Below are positions 25,575 through 32,686 of a stretch of 39,867 bases of DNA, piece after piece. The position numbers and the translations under genes were made by a program. Positions within the stretch are counted from its first letter, which is position 1. Each line of letters starts with the position of its first letter. A model generated the notes under the pieces. It had not been told where the DNA came from and made no database searches. It worked only from the letters and a program-made list of their open reading frames with translations. Where the stretch lies: NCBI RefSeq assembly GCF_030056815.1, contig NZ_JASHKR010000044.1, forward strand, positions 1 through 39,867, in the 5' to 3' direction. The DNA is from Rhodococcus sp. IEGM 1379. GTDB lineage: Bacteria; Actinomycetota; Actinomycetes; Mycobacteriales; Mycobacteriaceae.

Positions 25575-26776
25575 TGGCCGGTCTGCGCGGTGAAGCTGCA
25601 ATCGTCGGATTCTGTGAATTGCCGGCGCAACGTAAGCAGACTCGACCGGAACAGTTCACGATCGAGCAGTGGGCGATGCTCTCCAAAATGGCGATCGACG
25701 ATGCCGGGCTCGAGGCATCGCAAATCAACGGTCTTGTCACGCACGGGATTGCGGAATCCGAGATGTTTGCTCCGGCCACGCTCTCCGAGTATCTCGGAAT
25801 TCCATTGAATTTCGGTGAACGCGTCGACCTCGGTGGTGCCACGGCCGCCGGAATGGTGTGGCGTGCTGCAGCTGCCGTCGAATTGGGTATCTGCGACGCG
25901 GTGTTGGTCATCGTTCCGGGCTCGTTCATGACCCCGAAATCTCGAATTCAGCCTGCTGTGGATCCGGGGTATCTCGGCGCCTCGAGCGGCAAGTTCGGTT
26001 CTCCTCAAGCAGAATTCGAGATTCCGTACGGCAATCTCGGTCAGAACGCGCCATACGCGCAGATTGCTCAGCGGTATGCCGCGGAATTCGGGTACGACGA
26101 GCGAGCTACCGCAAAGATCGCGGTGGACCAGCGGACCAATGCCTGCGCTACCCCCGGCGCCGTGTTCCACGGAAAGCCGATCACCATCGACGACGTGTTG
26201 GCGAGTCCGATGATTGCAGACCCCATTCGGATGCTCGAAGTGGTCATGCGGGTCCAGGGCGGGGCAGGTGTCGTCGTCGCCAACGCGGATATTGCACGCC
26301 GTGGTCGCAATCGGCCGGTCTGGATCAAGGGATTCGGTGAGCACGTGTCATTCAAGACGCCGACTTACGCCGAAGACATGGTGCGGACGCCCATTGCGAA
26401 GGCTGCAACTACGGCGTTCGACATGGCCGGCATCTCACGTTCGGCAGTGGATATGGCGTCGATCTACGACTGCTACACGATCACGGTAGTGATGAGCCTC
26501 GAGGACGCAGGCTTCTGTGAGAAGGGGAAGGGCATGGAGTGGGTGTCCTCGCGGGACCTGACCTTCCGGGGTGACTTCCCGCTGAATACGGCCGGTGGCC
26601 AATTGTCCTTCGGGCAAGCAGGAATGGCCGGTGGAATGCACCATGTGTGCGACGGTGTCCGTCAGTTGATGGGCAGGTCCGGTGATGCGCAGGTCGACGA
26701 CTGCAATACTGCTTTCATCACCGGCAACGGCGGCATCATGAGTGAACAAGTTGCGTTGATCCTCCAAGGAGATTAG
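25574..26776 (+). CDS. Thiolase-fold protein of the Ltp2/SCP2 group, lacking thiolase catalytic residues
   Basis: A 400-residue member of the thiolase superfamily, SCP2-like branch. The nucleophilic Cys loop (NACATG in SCP2 thiolases) reads DLGGATA, with Gly88 at the Cys site. The GHP loop reads GQA, with Gln348 instead of His. The C-terminal CxG loop is GNGG. It can therefore not run Claisen chemistry. The YDCYT segment (Tyr298, Tyr301) is kept. This pattern matches Ltp2-type steroid side-chain aldolases, which use tyrosines for retro-aldol cleavage and need a DUF35 partner; a DUF35 gene follows directly. I infer cleavage of a beta-hydroxyacyl-CoA to a carbonyl compound and a shorter acyl-CoA. 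Confidence 0.88.
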   Translation: MAGLRGEAAIVGFCELPAQRKQTRPEQFTIEQWAMLSKMAIDDAGLEASQINGLVTHGIAESEMFAPATLSEYLGIPLNFGERVDLGGATAAGMVWRAAAAVELGICDAVLVIVPGSFMTPKSRIQPAVDPGYLGASSGKFGSPQAEFEIPYGNLGQNAPYAQIAQRYAAEFGYDERATAKIAVDQRTNACATPGAVFHGKPITIDDVLASPMIADPIRMLEVVMRVQGGAGVVVANADIARRGRNRPVWIKGFGEHVSFKTPTYAEDMVRTPIAKAATTAFDMAGISRSAVDMASIYDCYTITVVMSLEDAGFCEKGKGMEWVSSRDLTFRGDFPLNTAGGQLSFGQAGMAGGMHHVCDGVRQLMGRSGDAQVDDCNTAFITGNGGIMSEQVALILQGD

Positions 26777-26778
26777 TG

Positions 26779-27195
26779 ATGTCGATCGAAAAGCCGTTTC
26801 CGGAACCGACGCCCGTTTCTGCCCCATTCTGGGATGCGTTGCGAGAGAACAAGATCAAAATCCAGTATTCTCCGTCTTCGGAAGAGTTCGTGTTCTATCC
26901 GCGTGTCTTGGCCCCCCGTACGCTGGCTGACGACCTCGAATGGCGTGAAATCAGCGGGATGGGCACGCTCTATACCTACACGGTCGCAGACCGTCCGACA
27001 GCGCCGCCGTGGTCGGATTCGTTGCCGCAATTGCTGGCGGTTGTGCAGTGGGACGAGGGTCCACGGTTCAGTACCGAATTGGTGGATGTCGGTGACGTGG
27101 AACTGAGCGTAGGTATGCGCGTGGAACCCGTATTTTGTGACTATCCGGAGCAGAACATCACGCTGCTTCGATATCGCCCGGTTGCGGCGGTGTGA
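26779..27195 (+). CDS. DUF35 OB-fold protein with degenerate zinc ribbon
   Basis: A 138-residue DUF35/OB-fold protein. The C-terminal OB part is normal (DDLEWREISGMGTLYTYTVADRP, LVDVGDVELSVGMRVEPVF). The N-terminal rubredoxin-like zinc ribbon normally carries four Cys around FYPR; here the segment reads IQYSPSSEEFVFYPRVLAPR and contains none of them. ATG 26779 follows AAGGAG by seven bases. DUF35 proteins bind thiolase-fold partners and are required by Ltp2-type aldolases. Being next to the Cys-less thiolase supports that pairing. It is the last gene of the operon and convergent with PadR, 8 bp away. Confidence 0.88.
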   Translation: MSIEKPFPEPTPVSAPFWDALRENKIKIQYSPSSEEFVFYPRVLAPRTLADDLEWREISGMGTLYTYTVADRPTAPPWSDSLPQLLAVVQWDEGPRFSTELVDVGDVELSVGMRVEPVFCDYPEQNITLLRYRPVAAV

Positions 27196-27203
27196 GTGCC
27201 GAT

Positions 27204-27857
27204 TCAGTTGTCGTGCTTGCGAAGCTCGTTCGGTGTCAGTGGCTTCGGCTTCTTCCGTCGTGCACGCCCCTCTGAGGATTTGTCCATGGCGAGTCGGGAC
27301 ATGTTCTCCAACATCCAGTTTGCGCGATCTCGTTCGGATTCGTAATACATTTCGGACCAGCGCAATACGAGTTCTGGATAGGCCCAGCCGGGCTCTTCGG
27401 AAGCGCCTTCGGCATCGGCGATGGCGCGTATGCGCATCTTCTCCGATTGGTCTCGATGTTCGGTGAGAGCGGATTGCAATTTGTCCGGGTCTGCGAGATG
27501 GCCGAGCCACATTCGAAGCATGACACCGTGTTTGAGTACAGCGGGTTCGACGGGGGATTCGTTCGCCCACAGAGCCGCAGCATCGGTTCCGGCCGGTGTG
27601 ATTTTGTAGAGTCGCTTACTTTTGACTTCATTGGTACTCACGACGCGCGATGTTGCAAAGCCGTGCGCTTCGAGGCTTTTGAGTTCGCTGTAGATCTGAC
27701 TGTACGACGGAGCCCAGTAGAAGAAACGCAGGCTCCAGTCTGCCCACTTCTTGAGGTCGTATCCCGAAAGTTCGGAGCCGAAGGACAACAGACCGAGAAC
27801 AGCCCAACTCGTCGGTCTCAGGGAGGGCACATCTGTGGGCGTTTCGTCCTTGGCCAT
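27204..27857 (-). CDS. PadR family transcriptional regulator
   Basis: A 217-residue PadR-type repressor. The N-terminal winged helix reads SWAVLGLLSFGSELSGYDLKKW, with YSQIYSELKSLEAHGFA as recognition helix and KRLYKITPAGTDAAALW as wing. A long helical C-terminal dimerisation region follows (LTEHRDQSEKMRIRAIADA, ERDRANWMLENM), then a basic tail. PadR proteins classically sense phenolic acids. It is divergent from the acyl-CoA ligase at 27927, and the 69-bp gap, AT-rich near 27895-27912, is just large enough for an operator. Target and ligand are inference. Confidence 0.9.
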   Translation of the reverse strand: MAKDETPTDVPSLRPTSWAVLGLLSFGSELSGYDLKKWADWSLRFFYWAPSYSQIYSELKSLEAHGFATSRVVSTNEVKSKRLYKITPAGTDAAALWANESPVEPAVLKHGVMLRMWLGHLADPDKLQSALTEHRDQSEKMRIRAIADAEGASEEPGWAYPELVLRWSEMYYESERDRANWMLENMSRLAMDKSSEGRARRKKPKPLTPNELRKHDN

Positions 27858-27926
27858 GATCGAAGATTACCCGTCGGTAGGCCATTGCAAGTAGTTCTGT
27901 TAGAAATATTCTGAAAAGGACTATCA

Positions 27927-29471
27927 GTGCAGAGTCGGGGAAACCGCTCACCGGGAGGTCCGTCGAATCCTGCGCATAGTGAATGCTTCAATGCAGGCAT
28001 GCAGCGTGATTTTCCCGCGCGGACGCTCGACGAGCTCTGCTTGGTCTTGGCGGAGCGGTACCGAGACCGGGTTGCGTTGCTCGACGGCCGCCGGGAAATC
28101 ACTTACGGCGAACTTGCGGACCATGCCTTGCGAGTCGCGTCCGTTCTCGCGAATTCAGGTGTGCAACCTGGGGATCGTGTGGTTCTCACCGGCCGGAACT
28201 CCATGGATTGGGTCTGCATCGCCCTGGGCATCCTCTGCGCCGGTGCAACAGCCGTTCCCATCGGGCATGGTGTCAGCGGCATGGAGTACTCACGAATTCT
28301 GGATGTCACAGTTCCGGCGTTGGCCATCGACGACTCCCGGATTGTGGACATCATGCGCTCTGCGAAAATCGCACTGCCTCGACCCGGCCGGCTGGTTGCC
28401 GAGCGCGACGATGTCGCTCTGATTCTGTCCACGTCTGGTTCGACGGGCGCGTCCAAACAGGTTCCCATGACTCACGGACAGTTGACACGGTTGTACTCCG
28501 CAGTCGCTGACCGGCTCGAGTTGACGAGTTCTGATCGTGTGATCGGTGCTGTTCCGTTTGCCCATTCGTTCGGGTTCAACGGAGTGCTGCTGACTGCAAT
28601 GGCTGTAGGAGCATCAGTCCGGGTGGTCGAGCAGTACGACCGATCAGACCTTGCCGATGTCATAGTCCGCGACCGAGTCAGCGTGGTGATGGGTCCGCCG
28701 ACCATTCTGTTCGATCTCGTGAACAGTGGCAGGGAGGACATCGGAACGGTGTGCCGGATGGCAGTGAGCGGCGGTTCCGAGGTTCCACTCGATCGCATGC
28801 GAGCTGCCTGCCGCGAGCTTGGTATCACAAGCATGTTCGTCGGCTACGGACTTACCGAAGCATGCGGAACCGTCGCTATCAGCAGCATCATCGAGGGTGG
28901 GTCGGGTTCGCTCGCGATGCTGACTCCCATTGACGGTCTTGATATCCGGATCGTCGACGATTATGGCTACCCACTCCCGCCGGATGTCGACGGTCACGTT
29001 CTCTGTTCCGGCTACAACGTCATGCCCGGCTATCTCGCAGTGGGCGATGTTTCGGAATCGACGATCGACAACACTGTGGACGGCGACGGATGGCTACGGA
29101 CCGGTGATATCGGCTGGACGGATGACGACGGACATCTCTACGTGGTTTCGCGTGCCAAAGACATGGTGATCGTCAGTGGATTCAACGTTTACCCACAGGA
29201 AGTCGAGACGGTCTTGTTGCAGCATCCTCTGATCCTCGAGGCTGTGGTGATCGGAGTGGCGGACGAACGTCAGGGCCAACGACTTGTCGCGTGCGTGATT
29301 CCGATTCCCAGGCACCGCATCGACTCCGATGACCTGATCGATTTCTGCCGTGAACGATTGAACGCGTACAAGGTGCCGCGCGTCTATGTCGAATTGGAAA
29401 TGCTGCCGAGCACGCACACCGGGAAACAGTCTCGAGAAGAACTTCGCAAGCAGATTTCGGAACGGCTCTGA
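27927..29471 (+). CDS. AMP-dependent acyl-CoA synthetase with variant P-loop
   Basis: A 514-residue ANL-superfamily ligase. The phosphate loop reads STSGSTGASKQ from Ser168, so the usual Pro is Ser176 and the Gly after Lys177 is Gln178; the Thr/Ser/Gly/Lys core is kept. Later motifs are normal: FVGYGLTEACGT, GWLRTGDIGWTDDDGHLYVVSR, KDMVIVSGFNVYPQEVE, and the C-terminal Lys in HTGKQSRE. GTG 27927 follows AAAGGA; an in-frame ATG at 27999 would remove a tail rich in Gly/Pro/Ser and is possible. It is divergent from PadR, so it is probably induced by the cluster substrate and performs the ATP-dependent CoA activation step. Substrate unknown. Confidence 0.9.
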   Translation: MQSRGNRSPGGPSNPAHSECFNAGMQRDFPARTLDELCLVLAERYRDRVALLDGRREITYGELADHALRVASVLANSGVQPGDRVVLTGRNSMDWVCIALGILCAGATAVPIGHGVSGMEYSRILDVTVPALAIDDSRIVDIMRSAKIALPRPGRLVAERDDVALILSTSGSTGASKQVPMTHGQLTRLYSAVADRLELTSSDRVIGAVPFAHSFGFNGVLLTAMAVGASVRVVEQYDRSDLADVIVRDRVSVVMGPPTILFDLVNSGREDIGTVCRMAVSGGSEVPLDRMRAACRELGITSMFVGYGLTEACGTVAISSIIEGGSGSLAMLTPIDGLDIRIVDDYGYPLPPDVDGHVLCSGYNVMPGYLAVGDVSESTIDNTVDGDGWLRTGDIGWTDDDGHLYVVSRAKDMVIVSGFNVYPQEVETVLLQHPLILEAVVIGVADERQGQRLVACVIPIPRHRIDSDDLIDFCRERLNAYKVPRVYVELEMLPSTHTGKQSREELRKQISERL

Positions 29472-29484
29472 GGCGCGATTCGCA

Positions 29485-30165
29485 TCACGCGATGAAACGA
29501 ATAGGCCACTGGTCGTCGACGTCGGCCGCATCCTTACCCTGACTGATCAGGTACTGCGCAAAATCACGCTGGCGTTCCCCATGCCAATCCGCTTGATCCA
29601 CCATGAGATCCAGCTCGGCGAGCTCGGGAAAACGAACCGCCAGTGCGTGCGCGAGGTGAGCTGCGGCCATTGCGTCGGCCTCCGCCTCATGTGCGGATTC
29701 GAGCGCAATTCCGTAGTACTCGCATACCGCGGCCAAGCTGCGTTTTCCCTTGCGGAATTTATCCATCGCACGATCGATGACGTAAGGATCGATGACCAGG
29801 CCGGGAACCAGACCGGGCTTGCCGATTCGAAGACCTTCCACGTGCATGATTGTGAGGTCGTAGGACGCATTGAATGCAACGACGGCGTGGTCGCGGGCCC
29901 AGGAATTGTGGAGGGCTTCACGAATTTCTTCGTAGCCCTCGGCGTAGTTCTGCCCGTGCTCGGCCGCATACTCGGTGGTAATTCCGTGGATCGCGGTAGC
30001 ACCGGCAGGTATGTCGACGCCGGGATCGAGCAGCCAGGTGCGTGTTTCGACCTGAGATCCGTCCACGACAGCAACGCAGGCGCTGACGATCCGGGCGGTG
30101 GATGGATCGCGCCCGGTGGTCTCGAGGTCGAACGCGCAGATCGGGCGATCTGACCAGCTACTCAT
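29485..30165 (-). CDS. DnaQ-like (DEDDh) 3'-5' exonuclease
   Basis: A 226-residue exonuclease of the DNA polymerase III epsilon type. All DEDDh residues are visible: Asp13 and Glu15 in FDLETTG, Asp103 in NASYD, His159 and Asp164 in HEAEADA. It is a stand-alone exonuclease with no polymerase, BRCT or UvrC-like domain. Roles in proofreading or DNA repair are known for the family. It is convergent with the ligase (14 bp apart). Nothing ties it to the catabolic genes; it marks the return to ordinary chromosome. Confidence 0.92.
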   Translation of the reverse strand: MSSWSDRPICAFDLETTGRDPSTARIVSACVAVVDGSQVETRTWLLDPGVDIPAGATAIHGITTEYAAEHGQNYAEGYEEIREALHNSWARDHAVVAFNASYDLTIMHVEGLRIGKPGLVPGLVIDPYVIDRAMDKFRKGKRSLAAVCEYYGIALESAHEAEADAMAAAHLAHALAVRFPELAELDLMVDQADWHGERQRDFAQYLISQGKDAADVDDQWPIRFIA

Positions 30166-30222
30166 CGTGGGCCTTTCGGTGCAAAGATCATGTCCGGATC
30201 ACTATGCACCGAGGTACCGACA

Positions 30223-30251
30223 CGGTGTCCGATCGTGCTGGTCGGACACCG
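30223..30251 (-). terminator. Hairpin downstream of the short-chain dehydrogenase gene
   Basis: CGGTGTCCGA (30223-30232) and TCGGACACCG (30242-30251) form a perfect 10-bp stem with a nine-base loop. It lies 12 bp past the dehydrogenase stop on the minus strand and before the exonuclease start at 30165. No T-run follows, as is common in actinobacteria. Confidence 0.65.
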
Positions 30252-30262
30252 CGCCGACTACA

Positions 30263-31177
30263 TCAGACTGCAGATTTCTCGGCCACAGCCTTTTCGACGA
30301 AACGACGAGTCTGATCGAAGGCCGCAGGCACCTGGACAGAATCGGTCATGTCACTGATCTCGGCCCAACGCTCTGCGACGACCTCGGGGGAGAGTGCATC
30401 CTGGGGGATGTAGACGCCCTGCGACTCCTCCATGCGAGCGATCGCGAAGACACCCGCGCCGGCGCTGAGGATCGTCTTGGTGGGGGCGTCGTCGGAGACC
30501 ATGAACAGTGCGCCGGGTGAAATCGACTCGGGGGCGAGGAGAGCGAGAGTTGCTTCGTCGAGAAGATCCTCGGTCATGCGGGTCGCAGCCGTCGGCGCGA
30601 GGGAGTTGACGCGAATGCCCTTGCGCTCGCCTTCGATGGACAGCACGTTCATCAGGCCGACGACGCCCGACTTGGCGGCGCCGTAGTTGGCCTGACCGAA
30701 GTTGCCGTAGATGCCCGAGGCAGACGTCGTCATGAGGATGCGGCCGTAGTTCTGCTCGACCATATGCGGCCAGACTGCCTTGGAGCAGATGACGGAACCC
30801 ATGAGGTGAACGTCGATGACCTTGCGGAAGTCGTCGAGTTCGGCCTTGATGAAGGACTTGTCGCGCAGGATTCCGGCGTTGTTGATCAGAATGTCGACGC
30901 GGCCCCACTTCTCGATTGCGGCGGCGACCATGGCGGCAACGGCGTCGGCGTTGGTGATGTCGCAGTGGTCGGCAATCGCTTCTCCGCCCTGTTCGATGAT
31001 TTCCGCGACGACCTTGGCGGCTGCGGTGTCGGCGCCGCCGCTGCCGTTGACGGAGCCTCCCATGTCATTGACGACGACGCGTGCGCCACGCGATGCAAGT
31101 GCCAGCGCGTGGGAACGGCCGAGGCCGCCGCCGGCGCCGGTGATGATTGCGACCTTGCCTGAGAAATCCAACGACAT
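30263..31177 (-). CDS. Short-chain dehydrogenase, (3R)-hydroxyacyl-CoA dehydrogenase-like
   Basis: A 304-residue SDR. The cofactor motif TGAGGGLG starts at Thr13, ILINNAGI is near 97-103, and the catalytic residues are Ser152 in TTSASGIYG with Tyr165 and Lys169 in YGAAK. Asp38 in VVVNDMGG suggests NAD(H). The segment after the first strand (NDMGGSVNGSGGADTAAAKVVAEI) and the long C-terminus match the dehydrogenase unit of peroxisomal multifunctional enzyme type 2, which oxidises 3-hydroxyacyl-CoA. It may serve beta-oxidation generally. It is divergent from a TetR regulator at 31257 with an inverted repeat between them. Confidence 0.9.
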   Translation of the reverse strand: MSLDFSGKVAIITGAGGGLGRSHALALASRGARVVVNDMGGSVNGSGGADTAAAKVVAEIIEQGGEAIADHCDITNADAVAAMVAAAIEKWGRVDILINNAGILRDKSFIKAELDDFRKVIDVHLMGSVICSKAVWPHMVEQNYGRILMTTSASGIYGNFGQANYGAAKSGVVGLMNVLSIEGERKGIRVNSLAPTAATRMTEDLLDEATLALLAPESISPGALFMVSDDAPTKTILSAGAGVFAIARMEESQGVYIPQDALSPEVVAERWAEISDMTDSVQVPAAFDQTRRFVEKAVAEKSAV

Positions 31178-31199
31178 GGGAAAACCTCTCTGATCTGGG

Positions 31200-31213
31200 A
31201 TACTACTGAGTAT
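31200..31213. promoter_or_regulatory. TetR operator candidate between dehydrogenase and tetR
   Basis: ATACT (31200-31204) and AGTAT (31209-31213) are perfect arms around actg in the 79-bp space between the divergent starts at 31177 and 31257. The location fits autoregulation by the adjacent TetR protein. Confidence 0.4.
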
Positions 31214-31256
31214 TACTATGCCAAAGCGAATGAACAGTCAAGGTAGGGAACGGTGA

Positions 31257-31871
31257 ATGATGAGTGTTGATGTGCCGGATATGCGCTCCGTGATCATCAG
31301 GGCAGCGGCCGACGCTTTTGCTACCGACGGCTACGCCTCGACTACGATCGACGATCTGGCAGACCGCATCGGCGCTACCAAAGGCCTTGTCTATTACCAC
31401 TTTCGGTCGAAGTTCGACATCTACCTCGCAGTCTTCGAGCACGGTATGAGTCGGCTTCGGGCCGAGATCGACGAGGAAGTGAGTGCGGGGGGAACCGGAC
31501 TCGAGCGGCTTCAAGCTATGTCGCGGGCGCATCTGATCAATCTGATGACTCATCTCGGCCATCATCACGCAATCCATCAAGGCGTGCGCGGGCAGATGAG
31601 TTCGGCGCTCAAACCGCGGCAGCGGCAGGCGCTGGTGGAGTTGAACGCTCTCCGACTCGACTACGAGAACCTCTTCGAAGAGGTCATGGCTGAAGGCGTC
31701 GCGGACGGTTCGGTTCGGGTGGCGTCGCCGAGAATGGCCGCAAAAGTCCTGCTCAGTAGTCTCAATGGCGTCGACCTCTGGTATCGGCATCGCGAAGGTC
31801 AGGCGCTTGCAGAAACCGAGGCGCTGGCTGAAGAGATCGTGGAGTTGTTGATCGGTGGCCTGCGCGCCTGA
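31257..31871 (+). CDS. TetR/AcrR family transcriptional regulator
   Basis: A 204-residue TetR protein. The DNA-binding part reads RSVIIRAAADAFATDGYAST, TIDDLADRIGATKGLVYYHF and RSKFDIYLAVF. The ligand domain includes a His-rich helix (MTHLGHHHAIHQG). Two adjacent ATGs (31257, 31260) are possible starts, after AGGGAA. It is divergent from the hydroxyacyl-CoA dehydrogenase, its likely target. The YYHFRSK pattern is shared with many fatty-acid-related TetR regulators, but no ligand can be assigned. Confidence 0.92.
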   Translation: MMSVDVPDMRSVIIRAAADAFATDGYASTTIDDLADRIGATKGLVYYHFRSKFDIYLAVFEHGMSRLRAEIDEEVSAGGTGLERLQAMSRAHLINLMTHLGHHHAIHQGVRGQMSSALKPRQRQALVELNALRLDYENLFEEVMAEGVADGSVRVASPRMAAKVLLSSLNGVDLWYRHREGQALAETEALAEEIVELLIGGLRA

Positions 31872-31916
31872 AACCGAGTGTTGTATTGGTCAGATGTAGC
31901 GCCGAGAGGATGAGCC

Positions 31917-32381
31917 ATGGCGAAGACGGAGATGCTTGATCCCGAGCAGATGTTGCAGATCGCGATTGCCCAGGCAGAGTTGGGGAAGCGGGAAGGCGGA
32001 ATCCCGATCGGCGCGGCGCTCTTCGCCTCCGACGGGGCCCTTCTCGGCAGCGGCCGTAATCGCCGCGTCCAGCACGATGATCCGTCGGTGCACGGTGAGA
32101 CCGATGCGTTCCGGGCCGCTGGACGTCAACGTGATTATCGGTCGACCACCATGGTGACGACGCTCTCACCTTGTTGGTACTGCAGTGGGTTGGTTCGTCA
32201 GTTCAATATCGGCTCGCTGATCGTCGGGGAGAGCGTGACGTTCACCGGTGGGCATGAGTGGCTTCGCGAAAACGGTGTGTCGGTCACAGTTCTCGCCGAT
32301 CGGCGCTGCATCGAGCTGATGACCGAATTTATCGAGGCCAAGCCAGACCTGTGGAACGAAGATATCGGCACCGCGCCCTGA
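31917..32381 (+). CDS. Cytidine/deoxycytidylate-type deaminase (cytosine or nucleoside deaminase)
   Basis: A 154-residue zinc deaminase. The metal and proton-shuttle motif is HGE (His59, Glu61) and the second is SPCWYCSG (Cys86, Cys89), which coordinate the zinc. GKREGGIPIGAALFASDG is the substrate-side strand. Size and motif spacing resemble fungal-type cytosine deaminase and guanine deaminase more than TadA; it has no tRNA-specific tail. It probably deaminates a free base in pyrimidine or purine salvage. It stands alone, 45 bp after the TetR gene. Confidence 0.88.
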   Translation: MAKTEMLDPEQMLQIAIAQAELGKREGGIPIGAALFASDGALLGSGRNRRVQHDDPSVHGETDAFRAAGRQRDYRSTTMVTTLSPCWYCSGLVRQFNIGSLIVGESVTFTGGHEWLRENGVSVTVLADRRCIELMTEFIEAKPDLWNEDIGTAP

Positions 32382-32417
32382 AAGCTGTATTCACGGTTGG
32401 TGATTCCCGCGCTCGGT

Positions 32418-32446
32418 TTGTCCAATGCCTGAATGCGGGGTAAAGT
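32418..32446 (+). promoter_or_regulatory. Sigma-70-like promoter candidate upstream of corA
   Basis: TTGTCC (32418-32423) and TAAAGT (32441-32446) are 17 bp apart, the ideal spacing. A transcript from about 32453 would have a leader of roughly 235 bases before corA. The 305-bp gap 32382-32686 holds this promoter and the hairpin at 32516-32548, and no gene that I can support. Confidence 0.5.
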
Positions 32447-32515
32447 GTGGGCGTCGTGTGCGGGCAGGGCTCGGTGTTCGAGAGCTACTGACGTTCGAGC
32501 AAAACTCGGGGAAGA

Positions 32516-32548
32516 GGAGGTGTGGCTTGTAATGCGAGGCCAACCTCC
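32516..32548 (+). ncRNA. Strong hairpin in the corA leader
   Basis: GGAGGT (32516-32521) pairs with ACCTCC (32543-32548). After a bulged G, TGGCTT (32523-32528) pairs with AGGCCA (32537-32542) with one G-U pair. This gives a 12-bp stem with an eight-base loop. CTCGG (32505-32509) could instead pair with CCGAG (32547-32551), so two exclusive folds are possible. It does not match the M-box magnesium riboswitch as I know it. Confidence 0.45.
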
Positions 32549-32686
32549 GAGTACCAACTGAAGCTACCGCGCACCAGGTGACTGGATGTTTCGCCGTAGC
32601 TTCATCGTGCGTTCATCGGTTTCTGCTCCGTGGTCCACTGTGTCATGGGAGCATTGCCGTTCACTTCCTTTGAAAGCTGTTGCAGC

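Noticed and set aside
27884-27901. KstR2-type operator between padR and the ligase
   Set aside because: CAAG is present but the matching CTTG half is absent, so the consensus AnCAAGnnCTTGnT is not met.
32453-32686. M-box magnesium riboswitch upstream of corA
   Set aside because: The conserved GUUAGGUGAGGCUCC-type core is not present; only a generic hairpin can be supported.
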